64,000 nt of DNA, from NCBI GenBank assembly GCA_965214695.1, contig OZ243967.1, positions 2,976,001 to 3,040,000 on the forward strand, written 5' to 3'. The translations under genes and the position numbers were made by a program. Below, one piece after another: positions 34,291 through 43,009 of this stretch (position 1 is its first letter; each line of letters starts with the position of its first letter). The notes beneath the pieces were generated by a model. That model saw only the letters and a program-made list of their open reading frames with translations, did not search any database and was not told where the DNA came from. Source of the DNA: JAPOXR01 sp965214695. Lineage in GTDB: Bacteria; Pseudomonadota; Alphaproteobacteria; Rhodobacterales; Rhodobacteraceae.

Positions 34291-35520
34291 CTACCCGGTG
34301 CTCATATCCATGCCGAGGGCGCGGGCGACGGTAAAGATGTCCTTGTCGCCACGTCCGCACATGTTCATGCAGATGATGTGATCCTTTGGCAAGTCGCCGG
34401 CGATCCTGGCCACATGGGCCAGGGCGTGGCATGGCTCCAGCGCCGGGATGATCCCTTCCTGGGCACAACATAGCTGGAATGCATCCAGTGCCTCGCGGTC
34501 GGTCACCGCGACGTATTCGGCGCGCCCGGTCTCGTGCAACCAGGAATGCTCCGGGCCAATCCCGGGGTAGTCAAGACCGGCCGAGATCGAGAATCCCTCC
34601 AGGATCTGGCCGTCGTCATCCTGGAGCAGGTAGGTCTTGTTGCCATGCAGAACCCCGGGACGGCCGCCAGTCAGCGATGCGCAATGCTGCATCCGCTCAT
34701 CCACACCCTTGCCCCCGGCCTCGACGCCGATGATACGCACCGACCGGTCATCGAGGAAGGGATGAAACAGTCCCATCGCATTCGAGCCGCCGCCGATGGC
34801 GGCAACCAGCGTGTCGGGAAGACGTCCCTCCATCTCCTGCATCTGCTGCCTGGCTTCCCGGCCGATGATTGACTGAAACTCCCGGACCATCACCGGGTAG
34901 GGGTGTGGACCGGCCACGGTGCCGATACAGTAGAAGGTGTCGCGCACATTGGTCACCCAGTCCCGAAGCGCGTCGTTCATTGCATCCTTCAGGGTGCCGC
35001 GACCAGATGTGACCGGAACCACCTCGGCGCCCAGCAATCGCATGCGGAACACGTTGGGTTCCTGCCGCTCGACATCGTGAACGCCCATATAGACGATGCA
35101 TTCCAGTCCGAACCTGGCGCACACGGTCGCCGTCGCCACACCGTGTTGACCGGCACCGGTCTCGGCGATGATGCGGGTCTTGCCCATGCGCCGGGCCAGC
35201 AGGATCTGTCCGAGGACATTGTTGATCTTGTGCGCGCCAGTATGGTTCAACTCGTCCCGTTTCATGTAGATTCGTGCGCCGCCGAGATGGGCCGTCAGGC
35301 GTTCGGCATGGTAGAGAGGCGACGGCCTGCCGACATAATGCTTCCACAGCAAATCCATCTCGTTCCAGAATTCCTGGTCATGCCGCGCCGTCTCGAATTC
35401 CGCTTCCAGGTCGAGAATCAGCGGCATCAGGGTTTCGGAGACGTATCGTCCGCCAAAGCTGCCGAACATTCCCCGCTCATCCGGTCCGCTTCTGTAGGTA
35501 TTCGGCAAGTCGGTCTGCAT
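34291..35520 (-). CDS. trpB: Tryptophan synthase beta chain
   Basis: Condenses indole and serine to tryptophan with PLP, in complex with TrpA. 409 residues. Lys98 in NHTGAHKINN is the PLP lysine. GRPSPLYHAERL, ETGAGQHGVATATVCARFG and the phosphate-binding GGGSNAMG glycine loop near residue 236 are all present, and the C-terminal GRGDKD is standard. It follows trpF with one intervening base. No trpA follows. The next gene, 105 bases on, is on the other strand, so trpA must lie elsewhere, which is unusual for alphaproteobacteria where trpF-trpB-trpA is common. Confidence 0.97.
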   Translation of the reverse strand: MQTDLPNTYRSGPDERGMFGSFGGRYVSETLMPLILDLEAEFETARHDQEFWNEMDLLWKHYVGRPSPLYHAERLTAHLGGARIYMKRDELNHTGAHKINNVLGQILLARRMGKTRIIAETGAGQHGVATATVCARFGLECIVYMGVHDVERQEPNVFRMRLLGAEVVPVTSGRGTLKDAMNDALRDWVTNVRDTFYCIGTVAGPHPYPVMVREFQSIIGREARQQMQEMEGRLPDTLVAAIGGGSNAMGLFHPFLDDRSVRIIGVEAGGKGVDERMQHCASLTGGRPGVLHGNKTYLLQDDDGQILEGFSISAGLDYPGIGPEHSWLHETGRAEYVAVTDREALDAFQLCCAQEGIIPALEPCHALAHVARIAGDLPKDHIICMNMCGRGDKDIFTVARALGMDMSTG

Positions 35521-35521
35521 G

Positions 35522-36229
35522 TCAGAGGCCTTTCGCAGCTGTTATGAATTCGGCAAACCTGGCCGGGTCCTTGCGGCCAGGAGATGATTCGACCCCGGAG
35601 GACACGTCAAGCTGTGTGGCACCGGTAATCGCCATGGCAGTTGCGACATTGCCGGCATCCAGACCGCCGGCAAGCATCCAGGGCAGCGTCCAGTTGCGGT
35701 CGGCGATCATTGTCCAGTCAAAGGCAATTCCGCCGCCACCGGGAGCCGGGCTGCCTGGTGGCAAACGGGTATCGACCAGCAGCTGGTCGGCCGCATCGGC
35801 AAACTGGTCCAGCGCCACCAAATCCGACCGGCCGCCAAGACCGACCGCCTTCATCACCGGCAGGCCGAACCGGGTGCGGAGGTGGCCGACCCGCTCGACC
35901 GATTCGTCGCCATGAAGCTGTATCATCTCGATCGGAGCTGCCTCGAGCATGGCATCGATCAGTTCATCCGACGGGTTGACGGCAAGAGCAACCGCAATTG
36001 CCGGACCGGACTCTGCAACCAGAGGGCCGAACTCCGAGATCGGAACATGCCTCGCCGACCGCTCGAAGGCGACAAATCCGACATAATCGGCACCAGCCTC
36101 GACCGCCGCCGCCACGTCGCCGGCATTCGACAGCCCGCAGATCTTGACCTTTATCGATTTGTCCAACGCCCCGCCCGCCTGGTCCTGTCGATCACGCCCG
36201 CAAATCCTGACCCTGGTCGCATTTTCCAT
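35522..36229 (-). CDS. trpF: Phosphoribosylanthranilate isomerase
   Basis: TIM-barrel isomerase of tryptophan synthesis. VKICGLSNAGDVAAAVEAGADYVGFV at the N terminus has the catalytic Cys, and LLVDTRLPPGSPAPGGGGIAFDW and LAGGLDAGNVATAM carry the catalytic Asp and the phosphate site. The frame from ATG 36229 has about 23 extra residues compared with usual TrpF, and this extension includes a degenerate second copy of the VKICG segment (VRICGRD). The TTG at 36166 would give a normal-length protein of 214 residues. The gene order lapA-trpF-trpB matches alphaproteobacteria, but pyrF is not between lapA and trpF. Confidence 0.93.
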   Translation of the reverse strand: MENATRVRICGRDRQDQAGGALDKSIKVKICGLSNAGDVAAAVEAGADYVGFVAFERSARHVPISEFGPLVAESGPAIAVALAVNPSDELIDAMLEAAPIEMIQLHGDESVERVGHLRTRFGLPVMKAVGLGGRSDLVALDQFADAADQLLVDTRLPPGSPAPGGGGIAFDWTMIADRNWTLPWMLAGGLDAGNVATAMAITGATQLDVSSGVESSPGRKDPARFAEFITAAKGL

Positions 36230-36250
36230 TGTCTGGTTTGCCTGGCCTGG

Positions 36251-36592
36251 TCAGTCGAGCAGCGCAAGGATCTCGTCCTTGTCCACCGCCTTCTCCTTCC
36301 TGAGCCCATGGACCTCGTTCTCGAGCCTGGCAACCTCGTGCCGGCGCTTCGTTGCCTCCATCCGGTGTTTGCGCTCCCGCATCCACTCCCACAGGAATCC
36401 GATGACCAGTCCGAACAGGATGCCGGCGAAAATGACCAGGAATACCGGCACCGAAACCGGGCCGGGCACCGGAACCAGGCCCGCAAGATCGTCGGGAACC
36501 AGCCGCAGGGTCACGGGGTCCCGGTTGGCAACGGCCAGAAACATGAGGACAATGCCGACTGCACCCAGGAATGCCCACCGAATGATCTGCAT
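36251..36592 (-). CDS. LapA-domain (lipopolysaccharide assembly protein A-like) membrane protein
   Basis: 113 residues with two hydrophobic segments (RWAFLGAVGIVLMFLAVAN at 4-22 and VFLVIFAGILFGLVIGFLW at about 49-67) separated by a short loop with RDPVTLRL, followed by a basic, coiled-coil-like tail (RERKHRMEATKRRHEVARLENEV). This is the LapA/DUF1049 architecture. The start ATG at 36592 lies 18 bases after the ihfB stop. An upstream frame extension overlaps ihfB and is rejected. It belongs to the conserved ihfB-lapA-trpF neighbourhood of alphaproteobacteria. The function in this group is not established. Confidence 0.85.
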   Translation of the reverse strand: MQIIRWAFLGAVGIVLMFLAVANRDPVTLRLVPDDLAGLVPVPGPVSVPVFLVIFAGILFGLVIGFLWEWMRERKHRMEATKRRHEVARLENEVHGLRKEKAVDKDEILALLD

Positions 36593-36609
36593 CAGCGTTG
36601 GCCGGTTTG

Positions 36610-36894
36610 TCAGTCGGGGGAATTCAGACGATGGCGTATCAGCTTCCCGGGTTTGAAGAAGGGAACGGATTTGCGCTCCACGTGCACGGCCTCGCCGGTT
36701 CGCGGGTTCCTGGCATCCTTGGCCCGCCTTTCCCGAACGGAGAACACGCCAAAGCCGCGCAACTCGACGCGGCCGCCCTCGCACAGCGTCCTGGTGATTT
36801 CCTCGAAAATCGAATTCACGACCCGCTTCACTTCGTCGTAGCGGAGATCCGGATACATTTCCTGGATACTCTTGATCAACTCGCTACGGTTCAT
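36610..36894 (-). CDS. ihfB: Integration host factor subunit beta
   Basis: 94-residue histone-like DNA-bending protein that pairs with IhfA. MNRSELIKSI, then GGRVELRGFGVFSVRERRAKDARNPRTGEAV, gives the HU/IHF core, with the proline-tipped arm segment RNPRTGE. VERKSVPFFKPGKLIRHRLN ends it. The length is normal. It sits 340 bases downstream of rpsA on the same strand, the standard order in alphaproteobacteria, and may have its own promoter in that gap. Confidence 0.97.
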   Translation of the reverse strand: MNRSELIKSIQEMYPDLRYDEVKRVVNSIFEEITRTLCEGGRVELRGFGVFSVRERRAKDARNPRTGEAVHVERKSVPFFKPGKLIRHRLNSPD

Positions 36895-37235
36895 TGTCCA
36901 CTCCTTCTAGGCCTGGCATCGGACACGCTTCCTGGAAACTCGGGACATCGACGACAACACCCACCAACCCCCAGGGCCGCCAACCCGGGAGCCTCACGGC
37001 AACCGGACCTGACCGATGGCATGCCGGCGACTCGCAGGTCCGATACTACAAGTTTCCGGACCGTTGACCAATGGCTTAACCATCCGAAATCGTTGCCGGG
37101 AGCTGCGGAAGCCTGCCGTGACCGGACCGGGACGGGCAAGATCAGGGGGTCAGCGTGTCGGGCGCAAATCTCGCGGTCCCGGTTGCCGGTGGTTGGCGGC
37201 CACCGCCGGGATATCACTCCCGGCGGCAGGCGAGA
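36895..37235. other. rpsA-ihfB intergenic region
   Basis: About 340 bases. It contains a hairpin just after rpsA (37203-37226), suggesting that ihfB has a separate promoter, but no clear -35/-10 pair was recognised. No gene is visible. Confidence 0.5.
37203..37226 (-). terminator. Candidate terminator hairpin after rpsA
   Basis: CCGCCGGGA and TCCCGGCGG form a perfect 9-bp stem around TATCAC, starting 10 bases after the rpsA stop. No U-tract follows in the minus-strand direction, so termination efficiency is uncertain. It could instead protect the rpsA 3' end. Confidence 0.5.
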
Positions 37236-38924
37236 TCAGGATTCCTCGTCCTTCTTTCTCAGCGCGGCGCCAAGGATGTCGCCGAGTGAGGCGCCGGCAT
37301 CCGACGATCCGAATTGTTCGACGGCTTCCTTGGCCTCGGAAATCTCCCTCGACTTGACCGAGACACCGAGACGCCTGGTCTTGTTGTCGATGGAAGTTAC
37401 CTTGACATCGACGCTGTCGCCCACGTTGAAACGGTCCGGCCGTTGTTCGGACCGGTCGCTGCTCAGATCCGCCCTCCGAATGAAGGATTTGACTCCATTG
37501 TAGGTCACCTCGACCCCATTGTTCTCGATGGCCGAGACCTGGACGGTAATGACCGCGCCACGCTTCAGGGAAGCGGTTGCCACCGCAAACGGGTCGCCGG
37601 TCAAATCCCTGACCGACAGCGCGATCCGCTCCTGGTCCACGTCGATTTCGGTCACCACCGCGGTGACCACATCGCCCTTGCGATAGCCCTTCAGGGCTTC
37701 CTCGCCCGACCGGTCCCAGGTCAGTTCCGACAGGTGGATCATGCCGTCGATGTCGTTTTCGAGGCCGACGAAAATGCCGAATTCGGCCACGGTCCTGACC
37801 TCGCCGGTAACCTGTTGTCCGACCCGGTGCGTGGCGGCAAACAATGTCCACGGATTTTCCATGGTCTGCTTGATTCCGAGCGACACCCGCCGTTTCGACA
37901 GGTCGATGCCCAGCACCATGACTTCGACCTGCTGCGAGGTGGACACGATCTTGCCGGCATCGACGTTCTTCTTGGTCCAGGACATTTCGGATTTGTGCAC
38001 CAATCCCTCAATACCCTGGTCAAGCTCGACGAAGGCACCATATTCGGTGAGGTTGGTGACGGTTCCCGTATGCTTGGAGCCGATCGGGAACCTGCCTTCC
38101 ACCGTGGTCCACGGATCTTCCTGCAACTGCTTGATTCCCAGCGAAATCCGCTGGGTCTCGTGCTTGATCCTGATGATCTTGACCTCGATGGTTTCGCCGA
38201 TGGTGACGATCTCGGTCGGATGATTCACCCGCCGCCAGGCCATGTCGGTGACGTGGAGAAGTCCGTCTACACCGCCCAAATCGACGAATGCCCCGTAATC
38301 GGTGACATTCTTGATGATGCCTTCGACCACATCCCCCTCGGTCAGGCGGTTGATGACCTCGGCGCGCTGTTCGGCCCGGTTTTCCTCGAGGATGACCCGC
38401 CGGGACACCACGATATTGTTGAAGCGGCGATTCAGCTTCAGGATCTGGAAGGGCTGCTTCAGCCCCATGAGGGCCGTTGCATCGCGAACCGGCCGAACAT
38501 CGACCTGCGAGCCCGGCAGGAAGGCGACCGCCCCACCCAGATCGACGGTAAACCCGCCCTTGACCCGGTTGAAGATTGCGCCCTCGACCTTGTCCTCGTT
38601 GGCATAGGCTGCCTCGAGCCGGTCCCAGGCTTCCTCCCGGCGCGCCTTGTCACGGGATATCACTGCCTCGCTATGGGCGTCCTCCACCCGGTCGAGATAG
38701 ACATCGACCTCGTCGCCGATCACGATCTCTTCCGTGTTGCCGGGTCCGGAAAACTCCTTCAGGTCAACGCGGCCCTCCATCTTGTAGCCGATGTCGACCA
38801 CCGCGTGGCCAGCCTCGATTCCGATGACCTTGCCCTTGACGACGCTCCCCTCGGCCGGGGTTCCGGCGTTGAAGCTTTCTTCAAGCAGTGCCTCGAATTC
38901 TTCCTTCAGTGCATGTGCAGACAA
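37236..38924 (-). CDS. rpsA: 30S ribosomal protein S1
   Basis: 562 residues with six S1 RNA-binding repeats. The repeated GTVTNLTEYGAFVELDQGIEGLVHKSEMSW type unit is visible at about 100-residue spacing. It brings mRNA to the 30S subunit. The start is a TTG at 38924 (MSAHALKEEFEALLEESF) with AGGGAG upstream. There is no in-frame ATG nearby and a stop lies five codons upstream, so the TTG is well determined. It is downstream of cmk by 100 bases, the standard arrangement. Confidence 0.97.
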   Translation of the reverse strand: MSAHALKEEFEALLEESFNAGTPAEGSVVKGKVIGIEAGHAVVDIGYKMEGRVDLKEFSGPGNTEEIVIGDEVDVYLDRVEDAHSEAVISRDKARREEAWDRLEAAYANEDKVEGAIFNRVKGGFTVDLGGAVAFLPGSQVDVRPVRDATALMGLKQPFQILKLNRRFNNIVVSRRVILEENRAEQRAEVINRLTEGDVVEGIIKNVTDYGAFVDLGGVDGLLHVTDMAWRRVNHPTEIVTIGETIEVKIIRIKHETQRISLGIKQLQEDPWTTVEGRFPIGSKHTGTVTNLTEYGAFVELDQGIEGLVHKSEMSWTKKNVDAGKIVSTSQQVEVMVLGIDLSKRRVSLGIKQTMENPWTLFAATHRVGQQVTGEVRTVAEFGIFVGLENDIDGMIHLSELTWDRSGEEALKGYRKGDVVTAVVTEIDVDQERIALSVRDLTGDPFAVATASLKRGAVITVQVSAIENNGVEVTYNGVKSFIRRADLSSDRSEQRPDRFNVGDSVDVKVTSIDNKTRRLGVSVKSREISEAKEAVEQFGSSDAGASLGDILGAALRKKDEES

Positions 38925-39024
38925 CGATCCGCGCGCTCCCTATCATTGACGCGGCCATGTGCGACATGACCGCAAGCCCTATCCGATATTCACCCAGGTA
39001 CAAGAAAAAACAAACGGCACGGGA

Positions 39025-39663
39025 CTACCGAACCGCATCGAATCTCTTTTCCACGGCTGATGCCGCTTTATCGACCGCCTGCTCAATACTCAACTTTGAA
39101 GTGTCAAGCAACAAGGCATCGTCAGCCAGTTTCAGCCCGGCCAATCCCCGCTTACGGTCACGGTCGTCACGAACATTGAGGTCATGCATGACCTCCTCCA
39201 GGGAAACCCCGGTGCCGGCAGCGGCCAACTCGCGCTGGCGGCGCCTTGCCCGCTCGCCGACGGTGGCGGTCACGAACAGTTTCACCTCTGCATCCGGTAC
39301 CACCACGGTGCCAATATCCCGCCCGTCGAGCACGGCACCGCCGTCACGCCGGGCAAAGCGGCGCTGGAGCCCGAGAAGCTCGGCCCGCACGCCGGGAATC
39401 GCCGCCACGATCGACGAGTCGATCGAGGTCTGCCGGCAGCGCAGACCCGGACGGGCAAGATCGGCAGCCACGAGATGGCTGGCAACCCGCGTCGCATGTT
39501 CGGTGTCCCCCGTCCATCCCTCCTCGCGCAGGATGGAGCTGACCGCCCGGTAGAGCAGGCCGGTATCCATGTGTTCAAAGCCGAACCTCAGGGCCAGGGC
39601 ACGGCCGATGGTGCCCTTGCCGGCTGCCGCCGGACCATCGATCGCCACGGTGAAGCGGTGCAT
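39025..39663 (-). CDS. cmk: Cytidylate kinase
   Basis: Phosphorylates CMP and dCMP. It has 212 residues from ATG 39663 (MHRFTVAIDGPAAAGKGTIGRA), where GPAAAGKGT is the P-loop. The nucleotide-binding FGFEHMDTGLLYRAV, the DGRDIGTVVVPDAEVKLFVTA segment and RARRRQREL all fit the family. A longer frame would add a Pro/Ala-rich stretch lacking family character and is rejected. It is upstream of rpsA as usual. The gene upstream of it is an SLC13 permease instead of the usual aroA. Confidence 0.95.
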   Translation of the reverse strand: MHRFTVAIDGPAAAGKGTIGRALALRFGFEHMDTGLLYRAVSSILREEGWTGDTEHATRVASHLVAADLARPGLRCRQTSIDSSIVAAIPGVRAELLGLQRRFARRDGGAVLDGRDIGTVVVPDAEVKLFVTATVGERARRRQRELAAAGTGVSLEEVMHDLNVRDDRDRKRGLAGLKLADDALLLDTSKLSIEQAVDKAASAVEKRFDAVR

Positions 39664-39750
39664 GTTGTCAGCAGGCGCGGTCGCCGCCGGCATCGGGCCG
39701 GGTGGCGGGTCCCTGCCGGCCGGTGCCAAGCAGGATCGAAGGGAGATGCG

Positions 39751-41538
39751 TCATGTGTGCAATGGCCAGAATATGGGGATCAGAAGGCTGGCCATCAAAC
39801 CGAAAGACAGGTTCAGCGGCAACCCGATCCGCAGGAAGTCGAGGAAATTGTAACCGCCGGGTCCGTACACCATGGTGTTGGTCTGGTATCCGATCGGAGT
39901 CGCAAAACTGGCCGAAGCACCGATCATGACCGTGACCACCAGCGGACGCGGGTCCACGCCCAGCGCCGCGGCGATGCCGATGGCGATCGGCGTCATGACC
40001 ACGGCAACCGCGTTGTTCGAGATCAGCTCGGTCAGCAGCGAGGTCAGCAGGAACACCGACCAGACGATGAAAATTGGATGAAGCCCCAGCAATTGCGGTG
40101 CAATGGAATTGGCGATCAGTGCGGCGGCTCCGGTTTCGTTCATGGCGGCGCCAACCGCCAGCATCGAAAAGATCAGCGCCAGGAGCTTGCCGTCGATCGA
40201 GGAAATCGCCTCCTCGGCGTCGATGCAGCGGGTCAGGAGGACGACGGCGACCCCGATCACCCCCAGGACCAGGATCGGCGCCACGTCAAAGGCGGCAAGA
40301 ACAACCAGCACCAGCAGCGACAGCACCGCGATCGGCGCCTTTCGCCTCCGGTAGGGCCGGGCTTCCGGTTCGGCAATCTCCGAGACATCCTGGTCCTGGG
40401 CAAACCGGCGAATGTCGGCCGGCACGCCTTCGATCAGCAGCGTGTCACCGACCCTGAATTCGACGCCGTCCAGTTGACCGATCTCGCCCTTGCCCTTGGG
40501 CCTGTGGACGGCGAGCAGGTAGATGCCGTACTTGTCGGACAGGCGCAGCGAGGCGACGGATTTGTTGACCAGCCGGCTGCGTGGCGAAATCAGTACCTCG
40601 ACGGTCAGTGATTGGCGGGACGACACCTTGTCGGCCAGCATCACCTCGCGGTTCTCCTGCAATCCGAACAGTTCTGAGGCGGCCGTGCGCAGGACCACGC
40701 GGTCGCCTTCCACCAGCGGAGTATCGGTGCTGTCCTGTCCGATACGTTCATTGCCGCGGATGATGTCGATGACCCGGACGCCCTGGCCCGAGAACAGCCC
40801 CACCTCCCCCGGTTTGCGACCGGCCAGGGCGCTGCCCTCCGGAATGACCACCTCGGTAAAGAACTTCATCAGGTTCCGGTCCCTGAGCAACTCGCCGATG
40901 GTCTCCCGGTTCGGGAGCAGGAACCGGCCGGCCACCACCAGATAGACCACCCCGAACAGGGCCAGCACCACCCCGAGCCGGGTGATCTCGAAGAGCGTGA
41001 AGGGCTCAAGCCCCGCCTCCCGGGCAACGCCGTCGACGATGAGATTGGTCGAGGTTCCGATCAACGTGCAGGTGCCACCGAAGATCGACATGTAGGACAG
41101 CGGAATCAGCAGCCGGGAGGAGGCGATGCCGGATTGCCGGCTCAACTCGATGACCACCGGAATCAGGGCGACCACCACCGGGGTATTGTTTACGAATGCC
41201 GATGCGAAGATGACGAACAATCCCATCCCGCCCAGGGCCACGACCCTGTTCGTTTCGCCGCGGCTGACAATCCAGGACGAGAAAGCGGACAGGGCACCGG
41301 TCCTGAACAGGGCGCCTGACAACACGAACATCGCTGCAATCGTCCACGGCGCCGGGCTGGAAAACACCTGCAACGCCCGCTCATAGGGAATGGTTCCGCA
41401 TGCAATCAGGGTGGCGGCGCCGGCAATGGCAACGACTTCGGCCGGATAGGTCTCGCGGACGAACATGGCGAACATGGCGATGATCACCGCCAATACCAGA
41501 ATCTGCTGCCCATAGGTCGCGGCAATTTCCGCCATCAT
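39751..41538 (-). CDS. SLC13-family (DASS) permease with central TrkA-C domains
   Basis: 595 residues. Two membrane halves, each with an anion-transporter signature (FGGTCTLIGTSTNLIVDG near 165 and ASFATPIGYQTNTMVYGPGGY near 560), flank a central soluble part with two RCK_C/TrkA-C domains (about residues 220-380, for example VRVIDIIRGNERI and LRLSDKYGIYLLAVHRPKG). This is the arrangement of the SLC13/SAC1-like transporters for sulfate, sulfite, taurine-like or dicarboxylate anions. The substrate cannot be read. It lies upstream of cmk on the same strand with about 90 bases between, and is probably an independent gene. Confidence 0.9.
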   Translation of the reverse strand: MMAEIAATYGQQILVLAVIIAMFAMFVRETYPAEVVAIAGAATLIACGTIPYERALQVFSSPAPWTIAAMFVLSGALFRTGALSAFSSWIVSRGETNRVVALGGMGLFVIFASAFVNNTPVVVALIPVVIELSRQSGIASSRLLIPLSYMSIFGGTCTLIGTSTNLIVDGVAREAGLEPFTLFEITRLGVVLALFGVVYLVVAGRFLLPNRETIGELLRDRNLMKFFTEVVIPEGSALAGRKPGEVGLFSGQGVRVIDIIRGNERIGQDSTDTPLVEGDRVVLRTAASELFGLQENREVMLADKVSSRQSLTVEVLISPRSRLVNKSVASLRLSDKYGIYLLAVHRPKGKGEIGQLDGVEFRVGDTLLIEGVPADIRRFAQDQDVSEIAEPEARPYRRRKAPIAVLSLLVLVVLAAFDVAPILVLGVIGVAVVLLTRCIDAEEAISSIDGKLLALIFSMLAVGAAMNETGAAALIANSIAPQLLGLHPIFIVWSVFLLTSLLTELISNNAVAVVMTPIAIGIAAALGVDPRPLVVTVMIGASASFATPIGYQTNTMVYGPGGYNFLDFLRIGLPLNLSFGLMASLLIPIFWPLHT

Positions 41539-41664
41539 GAATCCAGCCCCAGAACAGATGTCATTGCCGGAGGTGGCCCCCTGCCGGCTGCCCGGCTTGC
41601 AGGATCACCCCCTGCCGACCGCCAAGGATATCACGAGAGGGGGCGAATTGCGAAAATCCCGGTC

Positions 41665-42915
41665 TCAATGCAGGGGATGGCCCGGCACCGGGGCGGTGCC
41701 GTCGACGAAGTCGAGCAGCTTCGGGAGAATGCCGGTCCTCCATGACTTGCCGGCGAAAATCCCGTAATGGCCGGCATCCGGCTCGACATGGCTGACCTTC
41801 AAATCATCGGGAAGACCAGTCAGCATCGGCAGGATTGCCGAACTCTGACCCGGTGCCGAGATGTCGTCCCTGCCGCCCTCGACGGTCATGACCGCGGTCG
41901 AGGAAATGGCGGTGATGTCGACCGGTCGCCCATCAAGGGTGAAGATGTTGCGGGCGATTTCAGCATTCCTGAACAATCGCTCCACCGTCGACAGGTAGAA
42001 TTCGGCCGGCAAGTCCATGACCGCCTGGTATTCGTCGTAGAACCGGTTGTGCCGGTCATCCTCCCTGGCCTGCCCGCCGGCAATGCGGGTCATCTGTCCG
42101 GCAAAGGACATCAGGTGCTGCTCCGGTTTCATCATCATGAAGAAGGCCAGCTGCAGGAGTCCTGGATACACTCGGCGGCCCCGGGCCGGGTGGCGGCCGC
42201 CAACCCGCTGAATGGTCATGCTTTCAAGCTGACCTGCGGTCAGCAAGTCGGCAAATTCCGTCACCGTGGTCGGCGCCGCCCCCGGAACCACCGGGCCGCC
42301 CATCAACACCAGCGACCGGGGTTGCCGGCCGGGACTGCGACCGGCGATCTCGGCCGTGGCAGCCAGGGCAAGCGGCGCCGGCTGGCAGATGGCGACCACG
42401 TGGATGTCGGGGCCGAGAAACTCGATGAACTCGATCAGGTAGCGGGTGAAATCCTCGATGTCGAAGGTGCCGTCCCGGACCGGCACATCGCGGGCATTCC
42501 GCCATTCGGTCAGGAAGACCTCGCAATCCGGCAGCAGACTGTCGACCGTGTTCCGCAACAGCGTCGGGTAATGTCCCGACATCGGCGCGATCAGCAGGAG
42601 CCTGCGGCCGACAGGCGGCCGACCGACGGGCCTGAAGCCGACCAGGTCGCAGAACGGCTTGTCGATCAGCACCTCCCGGTCCACCGGATACTCGGTTCCC
42701 TCCGATCGCGTGGTGGCGATGCGCCAGCAGGGCCGTGACGACATGCGCGAAAAGGATCGCTCGGTGACTTCGCCGCAGGCGGCAAGGAATTCCGGCACGG
42801 CAAGCGGGGTGGCGGCGAAGGCCGGGTGCGACCAGAAGCTCCTGGCGATCGATCCGAACACCTGTCCGGTGGAGCGGGCGCTTTCACTGATGTCATGCGG
42901 CAAAAAATGGTACAT
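41665..42915 (-). CDS. phaZ: Intracellular polyhydroxyalkanoate depolymerase
   Basis: 416 residues from ATG 42915 (MYHFLPHDI). The active-site Cys177 lies in VAICQPAPLAL, matching the Cys that replaces Ser in the intracellular PhaZ1-type depolymerases. The catalytic His is probably the one in PDAGHYGIFAGKSW near the C terminus, and Asp in MTVEGGRDDISAP. LIAPMSGHYPTLLR and FLTEWRNARDVP also fit the family. It mobilises stored polyhydroxybutyrate. The gene is divergent from phaC with 94 bases between the starts, so both may share regulation by PhaR. The long frame extension upstream overlaps phaC and is rejected. Confidence 0.92.
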   Translation of the reverse strand: MYHFLPHDISESARSTGQVFGSIARSFWSHPAFAATPLAVPEFLAACGEVTERSFSRMSSRPCWRIATTRSEGTEYPVDREVLIDKPFCDLVGFRPVGRPPVGRRLLLIAPMSGHYPTLLRNTVDSLLPDCEVFLTEWRNARDVPVRDGTFDIEDFTRYLIEFIEFLGPDIHVVAICQPAPLALAATAEIAGRSPGRQPRSLVLMGGPVVPGAAPTTVTEFADLLTAGQLESMTIQRVGGRHPARGRRVYPGLLQLAFFMMMKPEQHLMSFAGQMTRIAGGQAREDDRHNRFYDEYQAVMDLPAEFYLSTVERLFRNAEIARNIFTLDGRPVDITAISSTAVMTVEGGRDDISAPGQSSAILPMLTGLPDDLKVSHVEPDAGHYGIFAGKSWRTGILPKLLDFVDGTAPVPGHPLH

Positions 42916-43009
42916 ATGGTGACGACTCTCGCAAATGGGTGCCCGACACTTGATCGGCAGGCCGAACGCGCCAATCTCTACACCCGGATGAACGGGGTTG
43001 CCAATCGCC

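Noticed and set aside
37314..38969. 551-codon plus-strand frame opposite rpsA
   Set aside because: The opposite strand is unmistakably S1. The Asp/His/Gly-rich translation is the mirror of S1 repeats.
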